Shown: positions 54,801-62,456 of the stretch, in pieces
Position numbering within the stretch: position 1 is the first letter of the stretch
How the letters are laid out: each line of letters begins with the position of its first letter
From: JAICUF01 sp038250675
Lineage (GTDB): Bacteria; Gemmatimonadota; Gemmatimonadetes; Gemmatimonadales; GWC2-71-9
Length of the DNA: 64,000 bases
Direction: 5' to 3'
NCBI GenBank assembly: GCA_038250675.1
Contig: JBBSCB010000017.1
Coordinates: 1-64,000, forward strand
Translations under genes and position numbers: made by a program
The notes under the pieces: model-generated
Databases searched by the model: none
The model's input: only the letters and a program-made list of their open reading frames with translations
What the model was told of the DNA's origin: nothing

Positions 54801-54991
54801 ACGATCTCGCGGGTCACTTCCGCCGGCGAGGCGCCCGGATAGGGGATGCTGACCACCACGAGCGGCTGCGCGATGTCGGGGAACTCGTCGGTCTGGAGAT
54901 TCAGCAGCGAGAGGATGCCGAAGACCACCAGCGCCACCATCGCCGTGATCGTGACGATGGGGCGCTTGATCGCAAAGTCGGAGATGAACAT
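51812..54991 (-). CDS. RND efflux transporter (AcrB/MexB/HAE1 family)
   Basis: The 1059-residue protein has the RND layout: helix 1 at the N terminus, two large periplasmic loops and twelve membrane segments. The proton-relay Asp pair lies in GILIDDAIVV (segment 4) and the matching Lys in MGIVAKNAILLIDFA (segment 10). It exports drugs or other small compounds across both membranes with the adaptor and TolC channel encoded upstream. It follows the adaptor gene by two bases. Confidence 0.95.
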   Translation of the reverse strand: MFISDFAIKRPIVTITAMVALVVFGILSLLNLQTDEFPDIAQPLVVVSIPYPGASPAEVTREIVDPVEDAVFSVSGLDGDKSTCYATDGLAQCMFVFQFEKPVQQATQDIRDAISTKRADLPPEMKEPILTRFDPSDLPVMTLTLTSATQSAATLTRLADPTVTRALRGIPGVATVNVVGGVKREMSVELRPEALQAAGVSVAQVVQALGAQNLAAPVGRVNGALEERTIRLRGRLEGPADFANVVIAERSGSTIRLGQLGEVRDGTEEPRNLALFNGREAVGIEVKKSKGYSTTAVSDQIRAQVAEVQRQMPPGVKLELVQDAGTRVAAAVRNVQEALIEGALLTVLVVFVFLNSWRSTVITGLALPVSVLASFIAVWAFGFTLNTMSLLGLSLAIGILIDDAIVVRENIVRHIELGMDHVKASHVATDEIGLAVAATTFSIVAVFVPVGFMYGVAGQWFKPFALTIACAVLVSLFVSFSLDPMLSAYWPDPQVEAHERRNPIARTLERFNRWFDRQAERYQKVIGWALDHRVAVVALAVLSFVGAIMLQGAFGGVGFVPESDRSEVNFIIETPPGSNLDYTRLKAEEVTRIALSHPEVQYTYTAIGTAIPFRAPGVDQALVYVRLVPKKHRNINQTQLGAKLRTELARVGGATVSVFTSGFGGAVKQLDLQIRGADPAVLTRIATEIAAKVRTIPGAVDVGLSTRGEKPELDIRLNRGLAGALGVTVGQVAQSLRPAFAGIDAGDWVDPTGETRDVTVRLAPEARERAADLAMLPLVVTGSSGRPTTVPLGQVATITRGTGPAQINHLNREAVVNVQANTQGRALNEVQKDIDKAAAQVQVPPGYDLSWGGQARDQADVFRRIFTALGAAVLMMYLILVVQFGSFLDPIAILISLPLSLIGVVIALIVTHDTLNIMSLIGVILLMGIVAKNAILLIDFAKWSRERGMAQREALIEAGRIRLRPILMTTLALIAGMIPVALGRGEGADFRAPLGRAVIGGVITSTLLTLIVIPTVYEILDGWRSALARLFGRTPKRAATAAVAHGAGVTPGQDAGSTV

Positions 54992-54993
54992 GG

Positions 54994-56142
54994 CTATTCC
55001 TTCCGCACGCGGACCACGGTGCTGTCGCTCAGACCCTGCGCGCTGCCCAGCAGCACGGTGTCTCCCGCCAGCACGGCCCCCGTGATCTCGATCCGCTCAG
55101 CCACATCGTCCCGCAGGCCGAGCTTCACCGGCACGTGCTGCACCCGCGAGTTCCGCAGCCGAAGCACGACCGGCTCGGTGCCGCGCTGATCCACCGCCGT
55201 GACCGGCACCGTGAGTCCGTGCCCGGTCCGCGTCGCCACCCGCCCCTCGGCAAACAGCCCCGCCACCAGCGCATGCCCCGCATTGGACAGCGAGACGTAG
55301 ATGCGGACCTGGCCGGTGGCCGGGTCCACCGCGGGGTTGATCCGCTCGATCCGGCCCTTCACGTTCCCGCTGGTGCTGCCGCTCACCGAGAAGTCCACCA
55401 CCGAGCCCACGTGCAACGCCGCAAGCTGATCGGCCGGCACGCTCGCCTCAAGGCGCATGCTGGAGGGATCGATGACGGTGAAGAGCTGGCCACCGGGCTG
55501 CACCACATCCCCCAGACTCACGGCCCGCTCGCTCACGACACCGTGAAACGGCGCTCGGATCGTGGCCCGCGCCAGCTGCTTCGATGCGATCGCCAGCCGC
55601 GCCTGCGCGTCCGCCGCCGCACCCTCCGCGCTGGTGACGCTGGCGCGCGCCTGCTCCAGATCGCGGTCCGCCACCGCGCCGGCCTGCGACAGCCGTGCGG
55701 TGCGATCGGCGTTGCGGCGCGCGTTGGTCAGGTTTTCCTGTGCGCTCCGGAGCGCGGCGCGCGTCGAGAGGAACTGGTCGCGGAGCGCCGTGTCGTCGAT
55801 CCGGCCCAGCACCGCGCCCTGCGCCACCGCCTGTCCCTGCTCCGCCGATACCGCCACGATCGCACCGCCCACTTCGGCCCGGACGTCCGCCTTCCGCTCT
55901 GGCTCCAGCGAGCCGGAGATGGTGGGACCGCTCTGGATATCGGCCTCGGTGACGACCGCGAGGTTCTCCGGCCCGATCACCACGGGGGCCGCGGTGGCGC
56001 TGTCCTTCGGAGCGTCCTTCTTGTGGCAGCCCGTAGTGGCGGCCGCCATCAGGAACGCCAGCACCGTCCATCGCGCCGAGTCGAGCCGGATCGTCATGGT
56101 CCCAGTTCCGTCGTGGTTCGAGTGAATGCGCCGCGTGCTCAT
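54994..56142 (-). CDS. RND efflux periplasmic adaptor lipoprotein (MFP)
   Basis: The 382-residue protein has a lipobox (AAATTGC), a barrel-sandwich hybrid domain (VRAEVGGAIVAVSAEQGQAV), a coiled-coil hairpin (about residues 105-185) and a beta-barrel and membrane-proximal region. It links the RND pump to TolC. Its ATG overlaps the TolC stop (ATGA). Confidence 0.93.
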   Translation of the reverse strand: MSTRRIHSNHDGTGTMTIRLDSARWTVLAFLMAAATTGCHKKDAPKDSATAAPVVIGPENLAVVTEADIQSGPTISGSLEPERKADVRAEVGGAIVAVSAEQGQAVAQGAVLGRIDDTALRDQFLSTRAALRSAQENLTNARRNADRTARLSQAGAVADRDLEQARASVTSAEGAAADAQARLAIASKQLARATIRAPFHGVVSERAVSLGDVVQPGGQLFTVIDPSSMRLEASVPADQLAALHVGSVVDFSVSGSTSGNVKGRIERINPAVDPATGQVRIYVSLSNAGHALVAGLFAEGRVATRTGHGLTVPVTAVDQRGTEPVVLRLRNSRVQHVPVKLGLRDDVAERIEITGAVLAGDTVLLGSAQGLSDSTVVRVRKE

Positions 56143-57740
56143 CGGAGCTGCCCCCCGGCGGCCGATGCTCCCAGCTGCGTGCCGGTGGCGGCGGGCTGCG
56201 CCTGCTGCTGCGGCATCGCCGGCGCCATTGGTGGACTCGCGGAGGCGCCCGCGGAGCCGGCGGCGAGCGGGAGGTCGGGCAGCAGGGCGAGGCGCACCCG
56301 CGCCACCTGCAGGTCCCGCGCGGCCTGCGCCCGGTTGGCCGCGGCCTGCTGGAGCAGAAGGCGGGAATCACCCAGCTCCGTCTGGGTGGAGATCCCCTCC
56401 CGATAGCGAATCTCCGCGATATCATAGGCGCGCCGCGCCTGCGCCACCGTGCCCGCACTCGCCTCCCATGCCGCCTCGGCCGAGCGCAGCGTGGCCAGCG
56501 AGGACCGGGCATCGAGCGCGGCCTGCTCGCGCGTCTGCTGGAGCCGGAGCCGGGCCTCGTCGAGATTGGCCTGCGCCACGATCCGGTCGCCGTGCAGCCG
56601 CCCGCCGGTGAAGATCGGGACCTGCATGATCAGCGACACCGACCAGTCGGTCAGGAAATCGTTCCAGCCGGGAAATCCCGAGCGGGGATACGCAATCCGC
56701 GCGAAGGCCGAGGTCAGCCGGAGCGACGGCAGACTCCCCGCGCGGGCCACGGCCAGCTGCCCCTCCTGGGCGTGCACCGTCTCGACGGCGCGCTGCACCG
56801 CCGCGCGACGGTCGGTCGTCGTATCGGCCGAATCGCGCGGCGCGACGCTGATAATCGGCAAGTTGTCGCCGTCACCCAGCGACGTCGTGAGCAGGAGCGG
56901 CTGCTCCAGCGGCAGATTGAGCAGCTGCCGGAGCCGCAGGTAGGCGATCTCCCGCTGCGAGCGCCGCTGAATCAACACGGGGCGCTGATTGTCCCGGCTC
57001 ACCTGCGCCCGGAGCAGATCGAACTCTGCCACGTTCCCCACTTTCCGAGCCAGGCGCGTGTTGGCCAGCGTCCGTTCCGCCTGGCCCAGCGAGGAATCCG
57101 CGATCTCCACCAGCCGGTCGCTCAGCACCGCATCGAGGTAAGCCTGTGTCACGTCGAGCTTGAGCTGCGCCTGCTGGGCGGTCAGCTCCACTTCCGCGCT
57201 CCGGCGACCGGCCGCCGCGATGCGGGTCTGGGCCCGGATGCGCCCGCCGGCGAAGAGATTCTGCGAGAGCTGCAGCCCCAGGTTGTACTGGTTCTTCTGG
57301 CCAAACGGCAGATTGCTGAACGCCCCGAACGGATTGACGCTGGCCAGGCAGGTCACCGCGCTCTCGAGCGAGTCGACCCGTTCGCCGATCGGATGCGACG
57401 GATCGGCCAGGAAGCGATTGCAGGACGAGGGGCCGGATGGCGTGCTGTCGGACGCCGCGGAGTCCGACGCAAGCGCGGAATACTGGGACTTGAGCGTGCG
57501 GGTGTACGACGCCGATCCGCTGAGCTGCGGGAAGAACTCGCTGCGGGCCTGGGTCTGCTGGCCGCGCGCCCGCTCCACGCCGGCCCACGCTATGCCCACC
57601 GCTTCGCTGGCGGGCGCGGCCAGGTCGAGCGCCTGCTCCAGCGAAAGCGGCTGCGGTGCGGGGGCCGGAGTCTGGGCGGGGAGTGCGGCGGCCAGCCCGG
57701 GCACCAGAAGCAGCGCGGTGACGATGCGGGAGCGCATCAT
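56139..57740 (-). CDS. TolC-family outer membrane efflux protein
   Basis: The 533-residue protein has a signal peptide ending near ALPAQ, and two OEP repeats of paired long helices with short outer-membrane strands (for example ARGQQTQARSEFFPQLSGSA and DEARLRLQQTREQAALDARS). It forms the outer membrane duct of the efflux system. The start overlaps the TetR stop (ATGA). Confidence 0.92.
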   Translation of the reverse strand: MMRSRIVTALLLVPGLAAALPAQTPAPAPQPLSLEQALDLAAPASEAVGIAWAGVERARGQQTQARSEFFPQLSGSASYTRTLKSQYSALASDSAASDSTPSGPSSCNRFLADPSHPIGERVDSLESAVTCLASVNPFGAFSNLPFGQKNQYNLGLQLSQNLFAGGRIRAQTRIAAAGRRSAEVELTAQQAQLKLDVTQAYLDAVLSDRLVEIADSSLGQAERTLANTRLARKVGNVAEFDLLRAQVSRDNQRPVLIQRRSQREIAYLRLRQLLNLPLEQPLLLTTSLGDGDNLPIISVAPRDSADTTTDRRAAVQRAVETVHAQEGQLAVARAGSLPSLRLTSAFARIAYPRSGFPGWNDFLTDWSVSLIMQVPIFTGGRLHGDRIVAQANLDEARLRLQQTREQAALDARSSLATLRSAEAAWEASAGTVAQARRAYDIAEIRYREGISTQTELGDSRLLLQQAAANRAQAARDLQVARVRLALLPDLPLAAGSAGASASPPMAPAMPQQQAQPAATGTQLGASAAGGQLR

Positions 57741-58312
57741 GCGGGCGAGACTCCAATGGCCCGGAGGAAGAGACGGATGTAGTCGGCCAGCCCCTGCTCC
57801 GGCTTGCCGCGGTAGAGATCGGGCATGAGATCGCGGCCCATCGCGTCGGCGAAGAGCGCGCCCATCAGCATTGTCGCGGCGTTCCGCGAATCGAACTCGG
57901 CCCCGGCCAGGCCGCGGGCACGGAGCTGGTCCAGGTATTCGCAGAGCGCGTCGGCGGCCACCGCGGGCGGTGTGCCGCAGGGCGGCATCATCTCGGGGTG
58001 CTCCTCGAACTCCCCCATGCATTTGCGGATCAGGGAGCGCCGCTCCCGCAGCATCCGCAGGTGCGCACCCGCCCAGGCGCGGAGCTCCGACTCGGGGTTC
58101 CGCGGCTCGTCCGGCAGAGCGGACGGCTCATCGCCACCACCGGCGAGCCCGATCGCCTCGCCGATCAGTGCCGACTTGGAGCCGAACTGCCGGAAGAGGG
58201 TCACCTCGTTGACGCCCGCCTCACTGGCGATCCGCCGCGTCGTCGCGCCGCGAAATCCGGCTTCGGCGTAGACCCGCGCGGCGGCAGCCAGAATTTTCTC
58301 GCGTAATTCCAT
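57737..58312 (-). CDS. TetR family repressor, first gene of the efflux operon
   Basis: The 191-residue protein starts at ATG 58312 with the TetR DNA-binding domain: REKILAAAARVYAEAGF, then TTRRIASEAGVNEVTLFRQF. The C-terminal part would bind the inducing ligand. It precedes tolC, mfp and rnd in one coupled operon, and a palindromic operator candidate lies just upstream, so it very likely represses its own operon. An upstream ATG at 58363 is rejected because it would lie in the operator. Confidence 0.92.
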   Translation of the reverse strand: MELREKILAAAARVYAEAGFRGATTRRIASEAGVNEVTLFRQFGSKSALIGEAIGLAGGGDEPSALPDEPRNPESELRAWAGAHLRMLRERRSLIRKCMGEFEEHPEMMPPCGTPPAVAADALCEYLDQLRARGLAGAEFDSRNAATMLMGALFADAMGRDLMPDLYRGKPEQGLADYIRLFLRAIGVSPA

Positions 58313-58317
58313 GGGGC

Positions 58318-58341
58318 GTGAGCTTAATCGAGGCCGCTCAC
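58318..58341. promoter_or_regulatory. Inverted repeat GTGAGC-N12-GCTCAC before tetR
   Basis: Perfect six-base arms with a twelve-base spacer, starting six bases upstream of the tetR ATG; a second operator-like repeat lies next to it. It could be part of the TetR site. Confidence 0.35.
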
Positions 58342-58344
58342 GGG

Positions 58345-58362
58345 TGCAAGCGGGTACTTGCA
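58345..58362. promoter_or_regulatory. Operator candidate TGCAAG-N6-CTTGCA
   Basis: Perfect six-base arms and a six-base spacer form an 18-base palindrome between the end of the YihY gene and the start of tetR. Size and position are typical of TetR operators. Confidence 0.6.
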
Positions 58363-58363
58363 A

Positions 58364-59263
58364 TCAGGTGTTTCGTGCGACGGCCCTGGGATCCTCCGTC
58401 GCGTACGCCTCGGGTGCCGGCCGCTTGTGGTGCGACGCGGTGTAGGCCCGGGTGATTTCGGCGCCCAGCAGAACGATCTGGGCCGACAGGTACACCCACA
58501 AAAGCAGTACAACGACCGACCCGGCGGCGCCGTAACTGGAGGCAGTGCTGCTGTGGCCCAGATAGAGTCCGATCAGCGTCTTGCCGACGGTGAACAGCAC
58601 CGACGTGATCGTGGCGCCGACCCAGACGTCGAACCATGCGAGCCGCACGTCCGGCAGCACCTTGTAGAGCAGGGCGAACAGCACGGTCGTGACGCCGAGT
58701 GAGAGCACGATATTGACGCCCTGCCAGAGCGCCGCCATGCCCGGCACCCGGGCGTTAAGCCATCCGGCGAACGCGGCCAGCGCGGCGCTCACCGCGAGCG
58801 ACACCAGCAGCAGAAATCCGATCCCCACCACCAGCCCGAAGGAGAACAGCCGCTGCAGCAGGAAGTCCCGGAGTCCCACGTTCCCCTTCGGCTTGACCCG
58901 CCAGATGGTATTGAGCGCCGTCTGCAGTTCGAGGAAGGCGCCGGTCGAGGCGAGCACGAACGTGACGCTTCCGATGACCGTCGCGAGCACGCCGGCCGAG
59001 CGGTCGCTGGCGCCCTTGAGCAGCGCCTGCACGGCGCGGCCCCCCTCGACGCCGATGAGCTGATCCACCTGACTCACGATCTGTCCCCGCACCGCATCCT
59101 GCCCAAAGGCAAACCCCGCGATCGCGATGGCCACGATCAGCACCGGCGCGATCGCGAACAGCGTGTAGTACGCCAGCGAGGCGCCCAGCCGGGGCACGTT
59201 GTCATTCCACCACCCCGCCAGACCGTCCTTGAAGAGGGGCCAGACCGCGCCTGGGCGGATCAT
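58364..59263 (-). CDS. YihY/virulence factor BrkB family membrane protein
   Basis: The 299-residue protein has six predicted membrane helices and the family pattern: NVPRLGASLAYYTLFAIAPV near the N terminus, TGAFLELQTALNTIW, and YGAAGSVVVLLLWVYLSAQI near the C terminus. It was once mislabelled RNase BN; its function is unknown. Its ATG overlaps the stop of an M28 peptidase remnant. It is followed by 51 bases of regulatory sequence and tetR. Confidence 0.92.
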   Translation of the reverse strand: MIRPGAVWPLFKDGLAGWWNDNVPRLGASLAYYTLFAIAPVLIVAIAIAGFAFGQDAVRGQIVSQVDQLIGVEGGRAVQALLKGASDRSAGVLATVIGSVTFVLASTGAFLELQTALNTIWRVKPKGNVGLRDFLLQRLFSFGLVVGIGFLLLVSLAVSAALAAFAGWLNARVPGMAALWQGVNIVLSLGVTTVLFALLYKVLPDVRLAWFDVWVGATITSVLFTVGKTLIGLYLGHSSTASSYGAAGSVVVLLLWVYLSAQIVLLGAEITRAYTASHHKRPAPEAYATEDPRAVARNT

Positions 59264-59451
59264 GGGCGGCCTCCCGGCTTCCGCTCGGGCGCGGGATCGA
59301 TCCGGTCCACCTCATCGCTGGGCTGGTGGTAGTCGCCGCGAAGTTTGAACGAGGACAGTGTACGCGCCGGGATGCCGCGCCGCGCAACGGCGATATTGTC
59401 GCTCCGCTCGAAGCAGCGCTGTGCCGGGCGGAATCGGTTCGTCGCGGACAA
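59260..59451 (-). pseudogene. C-terminal remnant of an M28 family peptidase
   Basis: A 63-codon open frame beginning at TTG 59451 reads the end of an M28 zinc aminopeptidase: FERSDNIAVARRGIPA, then GDYHQPSDEVDRID, with the last metal-binding His. M28 enzymes are several hundred residues long and the active-site His, Asp and Glu residues of the main body are absent. A stop codon (TGA) lies three codons upstream in frame, and I find no M28 sequence beyond it. This is therefore a decayed or deleted gene end. It overlaps the YihY start by four bases (ATGA), as a once intact operon would. Confidence 0.7.
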
Positions 59452-59490
59452 GGTTGGTCATTCCCCCTGCGACAGCTGGTCGCATCTGGT

Positions 59491-59498
59491 GATATTTG
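59491..59498 (+). promoter_or_regulatory. GATATTTG, possible -10 box of a leaderless gene
   Basis: This AT-rich element ends six bases before the ATG at 59505, with no Shine-Dalgarno between. No convincing -35 is seen. Compare the VWA gene. Confidence 0.25.
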
Positions 59499-59504
59499 AA
59501 CCGT

Positions 59505-60359
59505 ATGCTGCACCCACCGCTCGACATGCTGCCGGTCACCGGCCGGAACTCCCGCAAGCCCTGGGGAGCTCTCGTCGCGAGCGTGCTGGCTCACGTGGTG
59601 GTGATCGTGCTTGTGCTGCTCCTCACGCGGGACGCGGAGCCGGTGCGGATCTTCCCGCAGGCGGCGGCGGAGCAGACCCGGACGGTCGTGCTCACGCCGC
59701 TGCCCGCAGCGCCGCCGCCCCGTCGGACGCCTCCACCGCCGCCGCGGGTCGAGCGCCGACGCCAACAGGACCGGCTGCCGCTGCCGCAGGTGACGCGCGG
59801 CGCGGAGAACATCCCGGAGGATCCCCCGACGCCGGAGCCGGTGCCGGTGACGTCACCGCCCTCGCCGGATCCCGGACCCAGGTCCGATGCCGTCGCGGGG
59901 CCGGCCACCGCCCCCCGGCCCACCGACGTGGCGGCGGCCACACCGACGCTCGAGTCCGAGGCCCGGCGGCTGTTCGGGCCGCGGTCGGCACCGTCAGGGT
60001 CCGGTGCGGCGCCAAGCATGCCGTGGAACAACGGCCCCACCGAGCCGCGCGACAATGACTGCCGTCCCCGGCCACGGCCGCCCCGGCCCGAGGGCCAGCC
60101 GATCACCCTCGAGTTTGTCGAGGGCTGGGTCTACAACGATGCCACGCATGTCCCGCTGGCCGGGGCCCACCTGCAGATCATGGGCACCGGCTATTCCACC
60201 TTTGCGGACGACCACGGGCACTATCGCCTGGGCTTCGATGCGTCGCTGGTGGACGAGTGCCGCTCGCAGTATGTCCGCGTCATCGCGAGCGGGGTGCCGC
60301 CCCAGCTCATCGTGCTCGGCCGCGGCGTGGGCGGCACCGACATCTACCTCCGCCCCTGA
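59505..60359 (+). CDS. TonB-N-terminus-like protein with carboxypeptidase-regulatory-like domain
   Basis: The 284-residue protein has one N-terminal membrane helix (VASVLAHVVVIVLVLLL) as in TonB, a long Pro/Ala/Arg-rich periplasmic stretch (about residues 50-185) and, instead of the TonB C-terminal domain, a beta-sandwich of the carboxypeptidase regulatory-like type (FVEGWVYNDATHVPLAGAHL, FADDHGHYRLGF). It is probably anchored in the inner membrane and spans part of the periplasm. I do not know a function. Confidence 0.75.
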   Translation: MLHPPLDMLPVTGRNSRKPWGALVASVLAHVVVIVLVLLLTRDAEPVRIFPQAAAEQTRTVVLTPLPAAPPPRRTPPPPPRVERRRQQDRLPLPQVTRGAENIPEDPPTPEPVPVTSPPSPDPGPRSDAVAGPATAPRPTDVAAATPTLESEARRLFGPRSAPSGSGAAPSMPWNNGPTEPRDNDCRPRPRPPRPEGQPITLEFVEGWVYNDATHVPLAGAHLQIMGTGYSTFADDHGHYRLGFDASLVDECRSQYVRVIASGVPPQLIVLGRGVGGTDIYLRP

Positions 60360-60386
60360 CCGCGGCCGCGGTCAACTCCCGCTCGT

Positions 60387-60785
60387 TCAGCTCCCGCTGA
60401 CGATCCGCTGCAGCATCTGCTTGGCAAACTCCTTGTCCCATTCTGCCAGGTTCTTGCGCGCGGTCACTTCGACGTTAGTGCTGGTGGGGCTCTTCCGCTC
60501 GAGCGTCACGGTGATCTCCAGGTCGCCCCTGGTGCCCTTGAATTCCTGCTTGTCGCCGCCGTTTTCCGAGCTGGTCCCGGTCTGCTGCACCTGAAGCTCG
60601 GTGAACGCGGCCGCCACCCGCGGCGCCACGCTGGACGGCTGGCCGTCCACCAGCGACTCCGCCCCGCGCGACGTGAGGTACACCGCCGCGCCGGCACCCG
60701 CCACCGCGGCCACGCACGCCGGCGCCGCCATGGCGAGCGCCAGCGCCAGCGCCAGGTGCCGCCCGTTCATCACTCCGATTCGCAT
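60387..60785 (-). CDS. DUF3568-like small lipoprotein
   Basis: The 132-residue protein has a signal with a lipobox-like APAC and then AGAAVYLTSRGAESLVDG, a conserved feature of DUF3568-type lipoproteins. Two beta-strand-rich segments follow (DLEITVTLERKSPTSTNVEV). Function is unknown. ATG 60785 and ATG 60770 are both possible starts. Confidence 0.7.
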   Translation of the reverse strand: MRIGVMNGRHLALALALAMAAPACVAAVAGAGAAVYLTSRGAESLVDGQPSSVAPRVAAAFTELQVQQTGTSSENGGDKQEFKGTRGDLEITVTLERKSPTSTNVEVTARKNLAEWDKEFAKQMLQRIVSGS

Positions 60786-60859
60786 GCCGCCCCCTCTGTC
60801 CGGATGTGCCTGCCCGTTCGCCGGTCCCCATCGTAGCGCCCGTCGGGGCCCGCCGTCTA

Positions 60860-60876
60860 CGACGTGGATCACGTCG
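60860..60876. promoter_or_regulatory. Dyad CGACGTG-GAT-CACGTCG
   Basis: A perfect seven-base inverted repeat with a three-base centre between the divergent small lipoprotein and pseudopilin-like genes. It resembles an operator. Confidence 0.4.
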
Positions 60877-60968
60877 GGCGAGGTGATTCCGTCAGAGATT
60901 CCGCCCTGGCAGAGAAGTCGCGAAATACCCGCTGGCGCGACGTGCCGCCCCCGCATAAACTCTGTGCC

Positions 60969-61142
60969 ATGATCCCACGACCGCCGTTCCGGCTGACGCT
61001 CATCGAGGTCCTGATCCTCGTGGTCATCGCCCTCACCCTGGCGACGATCGCCGTTCCCCGCCTCATCGCGCACCGCCAGCCGCCACCGGCCCAGCAAACG
61101 AACGTGCGCGCCCCCGGGGGAGCGCGCACGGCACCGCAGTAA
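60969..61142 (+). CDS. Pseudopilin-like mini-protein with a non-canonical prepilin site
   Basis: The 57-residue protein has the type IV pilin N-terminal helix: LTLIEVLILVVIALTLATIA with the Glu at +5. The residue before the cleavage point is Arg where prepilins have Gly, so prepilin peptidase processing is doubtful. After the helix only about 28 residues follow, with no globular pilin head. It could be a minor assembly factor or a remnant of a longer pilin. Confidence 0.6.
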   Translation: MIPRPPFRLTLIEVLILVVIALTLATIAVPRLIAHRQPPPAQQTNVRAPGGARTAPQ

Positions 61143-61160
61143 CCAGACCCTCGGCCCGGA

Positions 61161-62279
61161 TCAGGTCGTCAGGACATTCTTGTACCGGTCCAGGTGCTCC
61201 AGGATGATCCCGGTGCCCCGCACCACCGACGTGAGCGGGTCGTTGTCGATCCGCACCGGCAGCCCCGTCTCGTAGGTCAGCAGCGCATCCAGCCCGCGGA
61301 TCATCGCGCCCCCGCCGGTCAGCACGATTCCGTGATCGAGAATGTCGCTGGCCAGCTCCGGCGGCGTCTGCTCCAGCGCCCGCCGCACCGCGTTGACGAT
61401 CCGCTGGATCGATTCCGACAGCGCATCGCGGATCCCGGCCGCGTCGACGATCACGGTGCGCGGCAGCCCCGACACCAGATCGCGGCCCTTCACCGGCATC
61501 GTCAGCTCTTCCTCCATCGGCATGGCGCTCCCGATGGCCAGCTTGATGTGCTCCGCCGTCGGCTCGCCGATGAGGACGTTGAAGGTCTTCCGCATGTAGT
61601 GGACGATGGCCAGGTCCAGCTCGTCGCCCGCCGTGCGGATCGATGCGTCGCACACGATGCCGGACAGCGCGATCACCGCGATGTCGGTCGTCCCGCCGCC
61701 GATGTCGATCACCATGCTCCCGGTCGGCGAATCCACCGGGAGCCCGGCACCGATCGCCGCCGCCATCGGCTCCGACACCATGAACAGGCGCTTGGCGCCC
61801 GCCGTCTCGGCCGAATCGCGCACCGCACGGCGCTCGACCTCGGTGATGCTGGACGGGACGCAGACGATGACCGTCGGCTTGACCCGGAAGACGTGCCGGT
61901 CCATCACCACCTTCAGGAAGCGCCGCAGCATCTGTTCGGCCACGTGGAAGTCGGCGATGACGCCGTCCTTCATCGGCCGCACCGCGCGGATCCCGTCCGG
62001 CGTCCGCCCCAGCATCCGCTTGGCTTCCAGCCCGATCCCCTTGATGCGACCGGTCGCCGTCTCGACCGCGGCCACCGAGGGCTCGTTCAGCACCACCCCC
62101 TCGCCCTTGACCAGCACCAGCGTGTTGGCGGTGCCCAGGTCCACGGCGATGTGGGTCGCCGGACGCCAGGACCGGCGCGCCGGCCCGGCGGCGGGAATGC
62201 TCGACTTCTGAAGTGGGGGTTGGGCGACCGCGGCTGCTGCGTCAATGGCTGGGGGCGGGGTTTCGATGACGGCGGTCAC
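61161..62279 (-). CDS. mreB: MreB-like rod-shape actin homologue
   Basis: The product is 372 residues from GTG 62279. After about 45 Pro/Ala-rich residues comes IAVDLGTANTLVLVKGEGVV, the MreB phosphate 1 loop. KPTVIVCVPSSITEVERRAV, the phosphate 2 region VIDIGGGTTDIAVIAL and GIVLTGGGAMIRGLDALL complete the family pattern. It polymerises at the membrane to guide wall synthesis. No mreC or mreD follows, so it is either a second copy or lies away from the cell-shape operon. An in-frame start at 62357 would only lengthen the extension. Confidence 0.92.
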   Translation of the reverse strand: MTAVIETPPPAIDAAAAVAQPPLQKSSIPAAGPARRSWRPATHIAVDLGTANTLVLVKGEGVVLNEPSVAAVETATGRIKGIGLEAKRMLGRTPDGIRAVRPMKDGVIADFHVAEQMLRRFLKVVMDRHVFRVKPTVIVCVPSSITEVERRAVRDSAETAGAKRLFMVSEPMAAAIGAGLPVDSPTGSMVIDIGGGTTDIAVIALSGIVCDASIRTAGDELDLAIVHYMRKTFNVLIGEPTAEHIKLAIGSAMPMEEELTMPVKGRDLVSGLPRTVIVDAAGIRDALSESIQRIVNAVRRALEQTPPELASDILDHGIVLTGGGAMIRGLDALLTYETGLPVRIDNDPLTSVVRGTGIILEHLDRYKNVLTT

Positions 62280-62456
62280 GCGGAAATCCTTGTCGCGGAA
62301 GTGGGCGGGCGGCCACCGGTCACGTTGCAGATTTCCGGGCCGCTCGCGTTTCACCAACGCGCGCTGCAGGAAAATCGCCGCCGATACCGGGAAAACAGGG
62401 GTTGCCGCCGGACCCCGCGAACGCCTTCCAATATTCGTGCCACGGGAACGACGATC

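Noticed and set aside
62428..62450. Sigma-54-like -24/-12 site (TGGCACG-N4-TTGGA) upstream of mreB
   Set aside because: The essential GC of the -12 element is replaced by GG, so the match is likely chance.
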